Source: Erodium maritimum
Taxonomy: Eukaryota > Streptophyta > Magnoliopsida > Geraniales > Geraniaceae
Assembly (NCBI GenBank): GCA_963921825.1
Contig: OY997595.1
Span: 15,679,228 to 15,743,227 of the forward strand
Reading direction: 5' to 3'
DNA length: 64,000 nt
Shown: one piece after another, positions 12,990-25,049 of the stretch
How the letters are laid out: each line of letters starts with the position of its first letter
Numbering within the stretch: the stretch's first letter is position 1
Program-made: the position numbers and the translations under genes
The notes under the pieces: model-generated
What the model saw: the letters and a program-made list of their open reading frames with translations, nothing else
What the model was told of the DNA's origin: nothing
Databases searched by the model: none

Positions 12990-13429
12990 TGCCCCTCTTG
13001 ATGTGGGAGCAAAATACGCGGGACGTGTCCCTGTATGAGGGGGTTCGGAGCGCGGGGCAGAAACCTGTCTCGCGCCTCTGCCTCTTGCCTCTTCCTCCTT
13101 TTGTTGGCGTGGTGACACGCGTCCCTCTTTTTTTTCATTTTATATATAAATCAGTTTTTAATTTATATTTTTTTATTTTAAAAATCAGTTTTCTATTTCG
13201 ATAAAATAATGTCCGACGACGAGTTGTACTGAAATTTCAAGTTTCATTGTCCATTTTAGTTATTTAATTGTATTTATTAATTAGTTTTATATTTTTTTAA
13301 TTTATGTATTTATTAATTAATTTTATATATTATATTTCTATTTCATTTATTATTTTGTTAATTAAAGATGCATTTAACAAATTCAGCAAAAACATTATTA
13401 ATAATTTCGTCAGCATTTTAAGAGGGGCA
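12990..13429. mobile_element. Possible small TIR element (MITE)
   Basis: A 10-bp perfect inverted repeat, TGCCCCTCTT, is seen at 12990-12999 and, complemented, at 13420-13429. The interior has a GC-rich left half and a very AT-rich right half. No clear target duplication was found, so the assignment is weak. Similar strings at 13442 and 13523 hint at a nested or degenerate relative. Confidence 0.35.
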
Positions 13430-13622
13430 TGATCCCCATATATGCCTCTCTTGATGCGGAACACTCTCGATTTGGGAAGGACAGAAGCACAATTCAGCCC
13501 AATCAACAGAGGGTTCTACCTCTTGCCCCCTTAATGTACATGCTCTTAGTTCAAGCCTATGAGAAAAAGAGCAAGAACAAAAAAAATCAATCCCTCAAGA
13601 AGCATATTACAAGGTAGAGCAA

Positions 13623-15187
13623 TCAAACTTGAAATAAAATAGGGAGTATATCCATTCTCTCTCTAAAAGCCTTTTTCTCCCCCTTCTCTCTACCTCTTCA
13701 ACCTTAGTTCTCGAGCCGCCGCCGTCACCGGCTTCGGAACTGGCTCATCTGATGCTAGAGATGACGCCGGTGACACACCCTTGTGCATGTCTTCCCTTTT
13801 CTCCAGTTTCCCCCTTTGTTGCTGCGATCTCTCCCTCTCTGGCCACCGTGGCTCGGTAGATCTACTGTTTCTTGTAGATCTACTTCGTCGACTTTCCCTT
13901 TTCCTTGCCTCAGATCTCTTTTCTTCATCACTTTTGACTCCTTCCCTCCCGAGCACTTTAACACCTCAGATATGTTCTTCTTTGGCTTGGGTGCTAGCCC
14001 ATTCTCCCTCTGTTTGCTCCGATGAAGGAGTGTCCGGCGGTGTCCGAGGTTGGGTGTCTGGTTATAGACATCGAGGGAGAAGCCTCTGGGTTAGATCTAC
14101 ACTTGAGGAGGCAGATCTATTGGTGGTTGAAGGATTCGTGGAAGGTTTGGTCTGTCCCCGTCCAGATCTATTGTTGACGTTGGTTCTTTGGAGGGTCCCC
14201 GTCCTCGTTTGCCCTGTCTCTTCTCTGGTGCTCTTCTTCCTCGTCCCTGGCATCTGGCTCTGGTACTTCTGTGGGAGTCTTTTCTTTCCTCGTCAAAGAT
14301 CGACGTTTTAATTCAGTTTGCTGCCGGGTTTGTGGGTTGCTCGAGTTCTTGCTGCTCGGGTAGGAGTCCCGATCTACTGACTGGGTGTGGGTCGCTGCTT
14401 CACAACGCTTTGGGTTGCTGATCGGCGTAGTTCGGTTCGGGTCCAGCCTACTTGGGTCACGGAGGAGCCGTGTCAGGTCTGTCCTCTACTCCTTTGTCCT
14501 CCATCTTCTTCGTTTTTTTCACGAAGTTTCGGGTGACTGTTCCCGGTGTTGGCCGGCAGTCTCAAACCCGTGTGAGGGATTTAGTGGTGGGGGTCGGCCT
14601 GGTTTTTGGAGGGTTTCGGTTTAGTTTGGTATCGATTGATACTGGGTCTCGGGGATCCCTTTTGTGTTGGCTAGAGGGATTTTTTTTCTTCGGAAACCCG
14701 AGGTCTGAACTTTTCCGGATTCCCTCCCTTTGGAGCTACTTGTGTGCGGTGGTTGTTGTCTGCCTTCTCTCTTGGTTTGGTTGGTGTCTTGGCTGGGGTT
14801 TCGTCTGCAGAGTTACCGGCTGCGATGGAGATTTGCTTCTTTGGTTTCTCTGGTTTTTGAGCTTATTGTGTTGACTTAGGTTGGCTAGACCTGGTTTTTG
14901 TTTGTTTTAGTTAGTTTGGTTTTGGTGCTGGTTGTTAACTTGTGGTTTTGTGCTGTTTGCTTCATTACTTGATCTGGACATAGGCTGATTGTTAGACCCG
15001 TCTTTGTTTGATTCTGTTTAATGGTGTTTGTTAGCCCTAGTGGCTCTGGTTAGTAGTGATACTACTTGTTTAGTTCTGGTTCGAGATGTCCACAGGACAT
15101 ACTCTTGGTTGTAAGAGGGTTCGCCCTTGAACTTGTTTTCGGTTTGAAAACCTGTTCCAAAAATAAAACATTTGCTGATCAAAAAAA
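13623..15187 (+). mobile_element. LINE-type non-autonomous retroposon with poly-A end
   Basis: A T/G-rich stretch ends in ATAAAACATTTGCTGATC plus a run of A at 15180-15187. It is flanked by a 12-bp direct repeat with one mismatch, AAGGTAG(A/G)GCAA, at 13611-13622 and 15188-15199. It begins with a C/T-rich leader at about 13650, like plant L1 5-prime ends. Open frames inside have no recognised domain. I infer insertion by target-primed reverse transcription of a deleted LINE or a retrocopied transcript. Confidence 0.6.
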
Positions 15188-15803
15188 AAGGTAGGGCAAA
15201 CCTCATGGATCCTCGGAAAAGAGAAGGTTCACAGCATGACTAGTCAGACTCATCAAGGTTCTCAAAAAACAAAACACAGTACTAGTTAAGTTATCTTTGA
15301 TTCATCCTTAATAGCTTTTTGGTCATTGGAAATTATTGTCATTGATTTGTACTGCTGAAATTGTCGTTTAATTGAGCTGAATTGTATGACTTTTGAAGGT
15401 CCAATGGATTCAGTCGGTCCGATGACCAACCGGTGACATGCCCGATTAAATATCTCCCATTGATGTTAAGACCCATGAATGGAAGTGAAGAACCAACTAC
15501 CGCCGGTTTAGTTAATTTTCTAACACCAATGCCGGTTAACCGTCAAGACCCACCCCTATACTGCTATACACTTGAACAAATATTTTTTCTCCTTAATGTC
15601 AGTTTCAATATTGTTCATGTTTCTCATGACAAAAGAATAACAAAAATGAAAGAACATACATAATTTTTCCCTCCACCATTTTCTAAAGTGTGTAAGAATA
15701 GAAGAGACAAAACAAAATAAAAAGATTTGAACAGATTGTATATACAAATGGTACTTCTGTTTTGCAAAAATTATGTCAGCAACCAAGCACATATTGATGT
15801 CTT
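15188..15803. other. Spacer downstream of ADT
   Basis: No gene seen. The part next to 15804 is expected to be the ADT 3-prime UTR. Confidence 0.4.
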
Positions 15804-18800
15804 CTACAGAGATGTGTCCATAGGATAGCAGCCAAGTATTCGGAGAAATGTTGCAAATTCCTGCACAGGAACAAAGTTTGTTCACTGGAGGGAAGCAAAT
15901 CTTGAATTGGACAATCTTTGTAATGAAAGAAAGAACATCTTGTGCAGAGAGAATCAGGATTTTCAGATTTAGGTTGAAGCCAAAAATATAAACTTTGAAT
16001 TCGTTAGTGTAATATCCATGACAATGATTTTAGAGTAGATATAATATTTCAGTGTTCCAGATACCTGGAGATGTCCAAGTGCGTACTGAGCTCGGGGATC
16101 GGCCATGGAAGCCTCAAAGTCGATGTAGAAAAGGTAGTCAAAGTACCTGTGACCATTTATAAGTCGATCAATTATAACTAATGCCTCATCGTAATTCAAA
16201 ACGTATACTAGCACAACTGCCTCCCTGGTAAATGAATCTACAACATTATCATTTAGTTGATAGGATCTATCACATTTTGAATGGAGGTACATGATTACCC
16301 GAAATATGAACCCAGAAACTCAGATGATTACACATATTTTAATGATATTAAAATGTCTATGTGAACACATTTATATTGATTTTCTCCCAGCCTATGTCAG
16401 AGTTATGAAGAAATTGGATCAGCGTGACAATCTTATGACTCCTGAGCAAAATATATGAGTAAATTTTCAAATTCATTTTCTGATTGATTCTAATGTAAGT
16501 TACTGTATGGTGCTTACTTGGCACTCCCTGTATTGGAATCATCAACTACTCTTAATGGCCGCTTCCTCTGTGGTCGGCTTTCAATCTGAAATTAAAGAGG
16601 AAAGTAAGAATCACAGAGAAATCGGCCCATCAAAGCAATCTAGTAGTTCAGTATACCTTTGTTAAGTTTATGTTCCTCAAAGCAAACACTGCCAGAGCTT
16701 TAAATAGGATACCAGGGCCTTCTTCCAAAGTACAAACAATACTTGTCTGGAGTAAAAAAGAACAAACATTCAATTTTGGAAAAGCTACCAAGTTGCAAAG
16801 GAACAAAGTTAGAAACAACAATTACCTTAAAAGGCTTATCAGTTCTAGGAATTATTGGATCCCTTGCTAATACCAGAAAACGAGTAATGTTATCAGAAAC
16901 ATCCTGTTTGAATCAAGGAGTTATAAGTGAATACAGTTTATTACAAAGTATATGATTAGTATTGTGTTCATACGTGACTGATGAGATCAAATCATAGAAT
17001 TTTGTCGAGTAAATTCTTTCATAATTAATCAGATCAAATTATATCAATCTCAATTTCTATATAAACTATAACCATAGTTAGACAAATTTCTCACTTATTT
17101 GTTAGTTAACTGGCATCAAGACCTGACTAAGGAAGAGGCATAGAGAATGTGATACAACTCTCTGCACAATCAAGTAAAGGTTCATGAACCATGGAACTAC
17201 GCTACTCGTATAAAGGAGACAGTGGAACTTGCCTGAATTCCTTGTGCAAGTACATTGAGTCCATATATTTCTGCAGCTCTAACACTTGCAACTACACCGG
17301 CATCCCTTAGGTTTTCTGAGGCTACAAACTAAAGCAAAAGTTGAGAAAATTTAGACACCTTTCCACGACATGATGCTGAGTAAATTATGATAAGATTATG
17401 AAAGGCAGTCACAAATCACCTTAGCAGCACCAGCTGTATCATCAACATTGACTCTTGTAACACCCAACTCACTTAGATACTTATCACTTAATGTGAGTGC
17501 CTGAAACAAAGAGGATTTAACTTATAAAATGCAATAAGAACCTGATCAACAAGTAGAGCCTGGACACATTAGTACAATTGTTGTAATAACCCATTCTATC
17601 AAGACCAGGAGAAGTGAAGAATTTGGAAATTCACAAGCGTGTTCTACAAGTATAGAATGTTTTACTAATACTTGCTGTTGATCTTCATTCATCCAGTTAA
17701 AACGTGTTCTATAGCGTCCATTATCAGTAATTAGTCCTTTAAGCCAACATATTTAGCCGGGATTCATAGTTCCTACTTCCTGCCTGATTAAGTCTAGGAC
17801 CTAAGAAAGGAACTTTACTAAAACATGATTTAAAGTTTACATCAAGAAAAGGGAAAGAGAGGGCACAGAGAAAAAAGAAGAAGGAAAAACTGCTTAACCT
17901 GAGGATGGCTTATAACACGTTGCAATTGCTCTGCTCTAATGCCAGGCAGAGCTAGAAGGCAGAGGTTAACAGGCAACTGTACCTCACCAACAATATGTAG
18001 CCTATGACGAATGAGTAAATCATAGTTACGATGGATGCTTCCACATGAAGAATTCTCAATAGGAAGAACTGCTTTATCAGCCATCCACAATTCAACAGCC
18101 TGCAAAAACAAACAATACATTAGAGACAAGAATATGAATCCATTACCTTTTGTCTGCTATCTTTTCTCAAATTTTCATCTTTAGGAAGAATAAGAATATG
18201 TCACCATTATTTTTGTTTACAGACCATTGTTCTCAAAATCCGTATTTTGGTATTAAATTAGTATCAATGTGCTATCTAAAGTCACACCTATGTATTGTTG
18301 AATTAACATCATACCAGACCTTAAACACGTCTTCAAACCCATCGCAAGCAACTGTTTGACAAAAAGGATAGGCTTTAAGCGCAGCTTCCTCAGTATATGA
18401 ACCCGGTCCTCCCTGCACCATTGAAAAAATAAAGCAAAGAATGACATCCTTAAAACCTGTAGCAGATAGATCTGTTTTGCATTCCCAGGTTGGCAGCAGT
18501 AGAATGTGGAAAATCTAAAATGAATCCCATACCTTAAACGATATCCGCATCTTTGAACAGTCAGAAGGATTTGTATGAATAGACAACGGTTCTGTAGTTG
18601 GGAAGGAAGTAGCAATGAATCAGACAACAAAAAATAGACATGCTAACAATATAACACAATTAGCGTTACCTATCTGATTTAGATGTAGCAGAGAGTAAAC
18701 ATTCACAAACTGGTAATGTTAGAGATGACATAGACTAGCAAAGCCAGAGGTACCTTATTTGATTGCTGCAAGTTCTCAAGCAAAGGTCATCTTACTTATT

Positions 18801-19922
18801 TTACCCTAACCACTGTGACTTATCAGGTGATAATTTTACCTTGTCAGCAGAAGACAATATCATTATTTAACCATATAATTAGTCAAAGCAAATGGTAGGT
18901 ACTGCAAGGTAAGATTTCAAAGTTGTCATCTTAGACTAACTAGAAGTTAGGCAAAACTATTATGATGTATCCAATCCCCTTTACATGGCTAAAAGAAACG
19001 GAATAAAAATGATCGTTCATCCCTCATCAAGATACGCTCCTGCAACTCACCTTTTCTCATGCAATTATTCCTATATTTTTATATGACCTCATAATTTTTC
19101 TTCCATGTCCTTGTATAATTTCTAAAAAGTCGAAACCAGAATCATCTCTCTTAACAAAATTCATTACTTATTTTCCCCATTAGAATTGTGCCTACAATAA
19201 AATTTGACAGGTATTGTCTTCTCTTGTACTGTTTTCTTTCATCGAACTGGTTCTGGAGAAAAAATGCTTACAGTTTAGCAATGTAGTACCAACACCAGAA
19301 CCCAACTTTCACCCATGACGATCAGTCAGTCCTTATGGGTCTAGCTTAACAATTAGAAAACAATTGGCAAGTCCTACAATGTCAGAAAGAAAGAAAAAAT
19401 CACTTTTTTTCTTTGCTCCTTAATCTGTGAAAATGCAATATATAGCTTCTTCAAGACACCAATCTTAATACAACAAAATCTATCTTGTAAGATGTGAAAA
19501 CAGACTCAATCACCACAAACATTTCGAAGCACAATTCTGTGCCTGAATTACAATAAACTAGCAATTCCAAAATATAAGAAACGCAATCTGATCAATCATA
19601 TGTAAAAGAAAAGAAAGAGGAATTCATAAATTTGGCAAATTGCATAAAGTAACAAACTTGGCAAGTTGTTCAAATCCTTGTGCAATCTGCTCGGTACATT
19701 GCTGAATTGAGCTCCCGGCTTGACCCGGGCCTTATCCTCAACCGGCCTCATGGTCCCGTCGGCCGGCGAACCAGAAAACTTGGCAACACACACCCAAGTC
19801 CGCCGACTCTCCGGCGGTAACAGGGAGCAGTTTAGCGACAACCCAGATGGTTTCGTCCCCGAATCTGTCCGACCCAGATCAGAAACATGGGACCCCAACA
19901 GACCGGCACACTTTAACGCCAT
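15804..19922 (-). CDS. ADT: Arogenate (prephenate) dehydratase, 11 exons
   Basis: Plastid enzyme that converts arogenate (and to a lesser degree prephenate) to phenylalanine (or phenylpyruvate), the last step of phenylalanine synthesis. Minus-strand exons: 19922-19658, 18591-18533, 18412-18320, 18099-17899, 17500-17420, 17328-17233, 16903-16826, 16746-16657, 16585-16518, 16146-16065, 15860-15804. All phases join to one 389-aa frame. Residues 1 to about 95 form a Ser/Thr/Arg-containing transit-peptide region. The catalytic domain is about 104-285, with [17 protein letters not shown] in exon 4 and the T272-R273-F274 motif. The ACT domain is about 292-380, with [15 protein letters not shown] and E323-S324-R325-P326, the phenylalanine feedback site. 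Exon 4 reads SSCG where I recall S(V/L)GG in relatives. Intron 6 uses a GC donor. The multi-exon layout fits the ADT1/2/6 type rather than the intronless type. It looks intact. Confidence 0.93.
16904..17232 (-). other. GC-AG intron (ADT intron 6)
   Basis: The 5-prime site reads CAG then GCAAGT (17233/17232) and the acceptor reads AAACAG (to 16904). GC donors with otherwise perfect consensus are a known minor class. The reading frame demands this border, because exon 6 must end ...GIQ before DVSDN. Confidence 0.8.
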
Positions 19923-20271
19923 AAAAAATGTTCAGCAACAAGGCAAAACCAGAACCATGAGAGGAGACGGTGTGGAAGGAGAAGGGCGTGTGTTTGTGGG
20001 GGAAGGAAATAGAAGTTGGGAAGTAGGAGAAGAAATAAGAGTTGGTTGGGGCATTTCGACAAACACATGAAGTGCAGAGGGTTGTAGGTGAGAATGGGTT
20101 GGTAATCGGTAGTGTGGAGCACGTTTTGGAGCGGCCGAGGTCGTCATCTCATCTGGGAAGGTAGCTCTGCGAAGAAAACAACGTCTACGACATAGACATC
20201 AGAAACAGTAACGTTGAATCCATCAATAAGACCATATGCACGAGTGCAAATCTAATTGGATAATATAGTCC
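19923..20271 (-). promoter_or_regulatory. ADT 5-prime UTR and promoter region, truncated by the MULE
   Basis: Sequence upstream of the ADT start codon. No single convincing TATA box was found on the minus strand. The MULE begins only about 360 bp from the ATG, so further upstream control sequence is now about 40 kb away. Confidence 0.4.
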
Positions 20272-20280
20272 GGTAATTAG
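20272..20280. repeat. MULE target-site duplication, left
   Basis: GGTAATTAG here matches AGTAATTAG at 59955-59963 with one mismatch. Nine bases is the standard Mutator-superfamily target duplication. Confidence 0.7.
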
Positions 20281-20322
20281 GGAGGATTTATCAAAAGACC
20301 TTCTACCAATACCGATTTTGAG
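20281..20322 (+). repeat. MULE terminal inverted repeat, left
   Basis: Starts GGAGGATTTATCAAAAGACC and continues to ATTTTGAGGG. It pairs with 59913-59954 with several mismatches and one 1-base gap. Confidence 0.7.
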
Positions 20323-20404
20323 GGTAGCTTCCGTCATTTGTCATTGTTGACTTTCTCTTTGTTTGACCGAGTTTGACCTAAAAAATGTAGAAAGTACAAA
20401 AATA

Positions 20405-20596
20405 CCCTCGGGCCTGACTGTTCAATTCCCTCCACTCCTCCCCCTCTCTCGCTCACTTCATTCCTCATTCAAACTCAAACTCATCATCAAACACAAACCG
20501 CTCTCTCTCCTCGCGCTCTCTTTCTGTCTTTGCAAATCCGAGCAACCCCTCAATTTCTCCGTCGCGACTAAGTTCCAAGACAACCAATTCCAACCA
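20405..20596 (+). other. Putative 5-prime UTR exon of the Ulp1-like gene
   Basis: A C/T-rich leader ends AACCAG followed by GTACGTTT, a good 5-prime splice site. The matching acceptor would be TTGTTCAG at 21554, just before the ATG at 21558. This makes a 5-prime UTR intron of about 960 bp. Inferred from splice-site quality and position. Confidence 0.45.
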
Positions 20597-20739
20597 GGTA
20601 CGTTTTAATTGCACTGTAAGTAAGATTTAGGGCATATTTAGTTAATGGAAACCCTGGAGTAGAAATCGCCGTGCTGGGTAGCCCAATCGACGTCGTTTGG
20701 TGAGGCAAACGCCGTGGTTTTAGGTCCTTTTCTGGGGAA

Positions 20740-21480
20740 GGATCAACGTCCCCCGCACGGAGTAGACCTAGGCTCGCACGACTGGTGTTGACCCTTGGAG
20801 AAGAAGGTAAGGGTTTCACTGTGGACCAGTAGCCCGCGCGACGGGTGCTCTCCCACGCGACAGACATGAAACGGTGGCGTTTTGGGTTGTGGAGAACACG
20901 CAGTTCACCCGCACGGGGTGAGAAGGTGTGTAGACCGCGCGGGCGGTGTTCACCTCCCGCACGGGTACTAGAAACAACGGCGTTTTGGGCCCTCGAGTTG
21001 TGCACATGGCGGACTCGCGCGGGGCCTAAGAAACGACAGCGTTTTGGGCTGTGGAGAACACGCGGGTCACCCGCACGGGGTGGAACTTGTGTAAACCGCG
21101 CGGCGAAGTTAAACATCCGCGCGGGGAGAGAAGGAACGACGTCGTTTTTGGGTGTCAAGAACTCGCGCGGGGCCTAAGAAACGACGGCGTTTTGGGCTGC
21201 GGGTCACCCGCACGGGGTGGAACGTGTGTAAACCGCGCGGCGAGGTTTAACACCCGCGCGGGGCATAAGGAACGACGTCGTTTTTGGCTGTCGCGAACCC
21301 GCGCGGGCTCGCGCGGGGCCTAAAAAACGACGGCGTTTTGGACGTTGGAGGACACGCGTCTCTCACGCGAGCGGTACGGCCGCGCGACTACATTGTGATC
21401 TCGCACGGGACCATGTGTTCAGGGTAGGGCGCCTCTGTCAACCGTGCGGCTGGGTATGCTTGCCGCACGGCGAGTTACAC
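20740..21480. repeat. GC-rich repeat block: CCG-YR-CGG octamers and AACGACG-CGTTTT palindromes
   Basis: The putative 5-prime UTR intron carries at least seven copies of an AACGACG(G/T)CGTTTT-like element (near 20870, 20968, 21029, 21130, 21178, 21269, 21325). They are interleaved with CCGCACGG, CCGTGCGG and CCGCGCGG octamers (for example near 20893, 20955, 21069, 21097, 21208, 21440, 21462). Spacing is irregular and the longer frames across it are by-products of the high GC. No protein is claimed. Confidence 0.75.
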
Positions 21481-21557
21481 TGTTTGTTTATGTTGATATT
21501 TGCATTTGTGTATATAATTTCATGTAATGATTAATTGTAGTTTTACTTGTTCAGACA

Positions 21558-24500
21558 ATGGCAGCTAGTACCTCTCGGTCTGTTCTAAGTGCTACTCCCT
21601 CGGAACCACCTCAGTACTATCCACGATTGGAAACTCAACTAACAGAAGATCAGTTCTTCCACTGTCGGCTCAGTCAGAGGTGCAACTATACAATGCTGGA
21701 AACAAAGGTGAACGACTTGAAAGCTGACAAGTCGACAATTCAACTGCTCCAAGATGGTCCATTTGGGAGGTTCACTAAGTTCTTGAAAAAGTGGATGCAC
21801 GCCAACGTGGGCCCTCATTGCTAGGAGCACGAAGACTCCACGATCATCCGAGATGTGGTTTGTGTTCAAAGGGAGACCGATCAGGTTGACCCTTAAGGAC
21901 TTTGCGCTCATAACTTGGTTGAATTGCAGTAAACCCAACCTTGGAGATGAAGCGCTCCAAGAACAATTCAAGTCCAGATCGTTGAAGACCAAACATTTTA
22001 AAGAAATTGAATGTGTGTCGACTAAGATGTTGGAGACAAAGTTGAAGCAACTGGTGACTACTCGGCTTGAGCGACGGAATAAGTCAGCCCCAGATCTAGA
22101 CATATGCAAACTGGCTCAACTTCTCTTTGTCTCAGATGTATTGGTACCGAGTGGAAAAAGAGATAAAATGGTTACTGATAGTTGGATGGGGTTAGCGGAT
22201 AACCTCGAGATGTTCAACAACTACCCATGGGGGTATGTAGCCTTCGAGTGGCTGAGGAGGGATTGCATGCGAGATTTGAAGGCAAAGTATGATGCGTACG
22301 CCACTTCAAGAGGTGGTGCAACCTGGACCATTTGCGGTTTTCTCCTCGTGTTAACGGTACGTACAATAGTAATTAACGATAATTTTATCATCCGCAAAAA
22401 TAACATATAAATGAATGATGGGTTTAGGAATGACTATGTATGTTACACAGACATTGGCGTTCGAGTGTATGCCAGAAGTCGCAAAATTGTGGGCCTGCAT
22501 AGATAAACAATACACGGGGGAGCAGCCACGATTCTTCAAATGGTCTCCTCAGTGGTCCAAGCCGCGTCTGCAGAAGAGGTCACCAAAGCACTTGCAAAAG
22601 TTGAGGTAAAAAAATGTTAATTTGGTATTCTGATTTAGCTAAGTTTGATGTAGCTTGTGCACAACAATGTAGTGTAATTGTTATGTCCATGCAGGTGCAG
22701 TTGGCCAACAGTGTCCTCGTCCCGACGGCAAAGGAGATGGAACTCCCGTGGATGCAGAATATCGGAGTATTACCAGAAGATCATCCGAATTCCGACATTG
22801 ATCGTCTGTCTGCATTTTTGGAGAGTGGAGGATCCGTTCAGTGGGATGATGAGGGAGTGCATCCGGAACCTACAGCTCAGCCGCTTGCTGAAGAGGCAAC
22901 TGGAGGAGTAGATTTGCCTGGGAGCTATCAACCGCCGGTCGAGGAGACATCTGAAAGAGAAGAAGTACGGGTAGACCTCGTACGTGAAGATGTCAGTGAG
23001 CCCGGACTGGTGGATCAGTCAGCTGTCGTGGAAGAAATCCGAGCTGTTAAAGCTGAAATGGGAGAGATGCGGACATGGGCTGAGGACAATTTACAGAGAT
23101 AAGGACTCTAATCGATGAGGTCCTTATGATACTTCGCACCAACGCCGCTGCCCATGACCGTGCCGAACAATCAGACACCGGATCTCGACCGTGTCGAGCA
23201 GATGATGGTGCACAGTCAAGGCCTCCCGGTCCAGTTGCAGGCGGTTCAAGACAAATAGTGGAAGTGGAGTCTACTGGTGGTACTGGCGAACCCGTAGACC
23301 GTGCTGCCGCATCTAGAGGAGCAAGTGAGTTTGTCCTTGCACGAGTACCGGAAGACGAGGTGGTACAGTATGTGCTAAAGGACCTGGTACAGCAAGCAGG
23401 ACCGGCAGAGGGGGCAGTGTCTAAGACTCAAGCTTTGGTACAAGCTCATACACGGGAGCCCTTTACATGAGTGGAAGAGTTGGCAGAGCCGACAAAGTCG
23501 GGGACGAGCACACCGAGTTCCTGGTATGAACCTTCTCTTGAAGGTGCAGCAGGTGCAGTACTTGAGGAAGAGTCAAGTGAATCCTGGATGGACGACATAC
23601 AAGTAACTCCTACACACCGCCTAACGCAGCTCCCGAGAACTCTCATGTCCACATCATGGTACGTGTGCCAGGGGGATCAATAGAGGGTCCTAGTTCAAGA
23701 AAGAGGAAGAGATTACGTGAGGTGTCCCACGTAGAAATGGAGACGCGGACAGTGTGGGATCTGTGCGGCAGGTACAAAAGTGGTGCTAAGAAACATGGTA
23801 CGGTGTTGGACAATTCGTTGGGTTCGAGGATATCACGACTCCGTACGGCACAAGGGGTAAAGAATATTTCAAGACCCTCTTGAAACCTGGATCAACGGTA
23901 TCCTGTGAGGTTCGTATACTATATTTATTGTATAACCTTTTGTTTGACTGTTCTTAAATTTTATGATTAAAAATGCATTTGTATACTAATCTTAACTTGG
24001 TTACTTATTTTCATTGTACACAGCAAATGGACGATCAGTTGTACGGCAGACGGAAACAATAACGTATGTATCGGAATGTTTTCACTGATCAGAAGTCTTC
24101 TAACTGGATAGATGGTTCCACGAGCTATGCCAAATAAAGTTCGAGTCAGGTGTGCAGGGTAACCGTTCGACGGTGTTGATGGACTATGCTTTTGGTGCAT
24201 GTCCACACGAGTTTAGGAAAAACTAGAAGAACTTGCAGAAGGTATACTTTCCATTATAGCAAATGAAGGGGTTCGCGGGTTGGTCATGGATATTGGTAGA
24301 GGTGGACCTAGCAGGAAGGAACATTAATGTCTACGACAGCTACAAGTGGTGGACATCGGATGTTGAGCTAGAGCTGTTGATTAGGCCGTATGCCTGCATG
24401 ATTCCGAGGATGATGTTACATTCAAGATACTTGTCTGAGGAGAACAAGATGGTGTACCAGCAACCTTTCACCCACCTGAGGGTCCCGGATGTACATCAGA

Positions 24501-24741
24501 CAAAACTGTAAGTATGAAATTTCCTCCGTTTAATTTGCATAGGTACACAGTTTATTTAATGTTTAACATTTCCGGTGTATATTTTGCTAGTCGTTGCGAC
24601 AGTGGGATATGCACGCTGAAGATGATCCAGCTGAAGTTGGCGGGAAAGGAGTTTGGCGATTACTTAAGAGACACCATTATGAAACAATATCGGAAAAAGT
24701 ACGTCATTGAGGTCATGTCGAACTGGCAACTACTTTTGTAG
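21558..24741 (+). pseudogene. DUF1985-Ulp1 (C48 protease-like) MULE gene, broken
   Basis: Ulp1-type proteases cut SUMO-like modifiers; MULE copies fused to DUF1985 have no known role. The DUF1985 part runs from 21558 to about 22356 (EMWFVFKGRPIRLTLKDFAL, then WGYVAFEWLRRD). It is interrupted by TAG at 21822 and a 1-base frameshift before the WFVFKG segment. Further exons continue at about 22452-22604 (AFECMPEVAKLW), 22695-23102 and onward, with more stops in the acidic linker. The protease part is 24187-24507 (ILVEVDLAGRNINVYDS) and, after an intron at 24508-24590, 24591-24741 (DSGICTLKMIQLKLAGKEF). The residue before the Trp is Ser (TCA, 24284-24286) where the family has the catalytic His. 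The D-C-G motif reads D-S-G (AGT, 24601-24603), so the nucleophile is lost. The Asp of VYDS remains. Clearly a dead protease relic. Confidence 0.75.
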
Positions 24742-25049
24742 GTTTTGGACATCAAGCATTTGTTTGTAATTGTCGTACAATGTGCTTCTTAGGTTTTGGA
24801 CTATTTGGTACTTGGGTTTTGGACATCAAGGATTTTAATGTAATTGTGTTTCTATTTTGGTACTTATGTCTTATGTTGAATGGCAAGAGTTCTATGTCCT
24901 GTAATGTTGAAATGCATTTCGCCGTGCGGCTAGTATACTTGTCGTGCGGTGAAGGTGGTAGGTACGTTAGTGCGGAAATGCAACTGGTCACCCGTGCGGC
25001 AATAAGCACACCCGGGTGGCCAGAATTATGTTCAGTGTAAGACTCTCTA

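Noticed and set aside
13781..14874. Several 60-170 codon frames in the T/G-rich retroposon
   Set aside because: Frames overlap in multiple phases, are rich in Leu/Phe/Ser/Val as expected from T/G-rich DNA, and show no domain.
20568..21158. 196-codon open frame on the minus strand across the GC-rich block
   Set aside because: It runs through the octamer and palindrome repeats; composition is driven by the repeats and no domain is recognisable.
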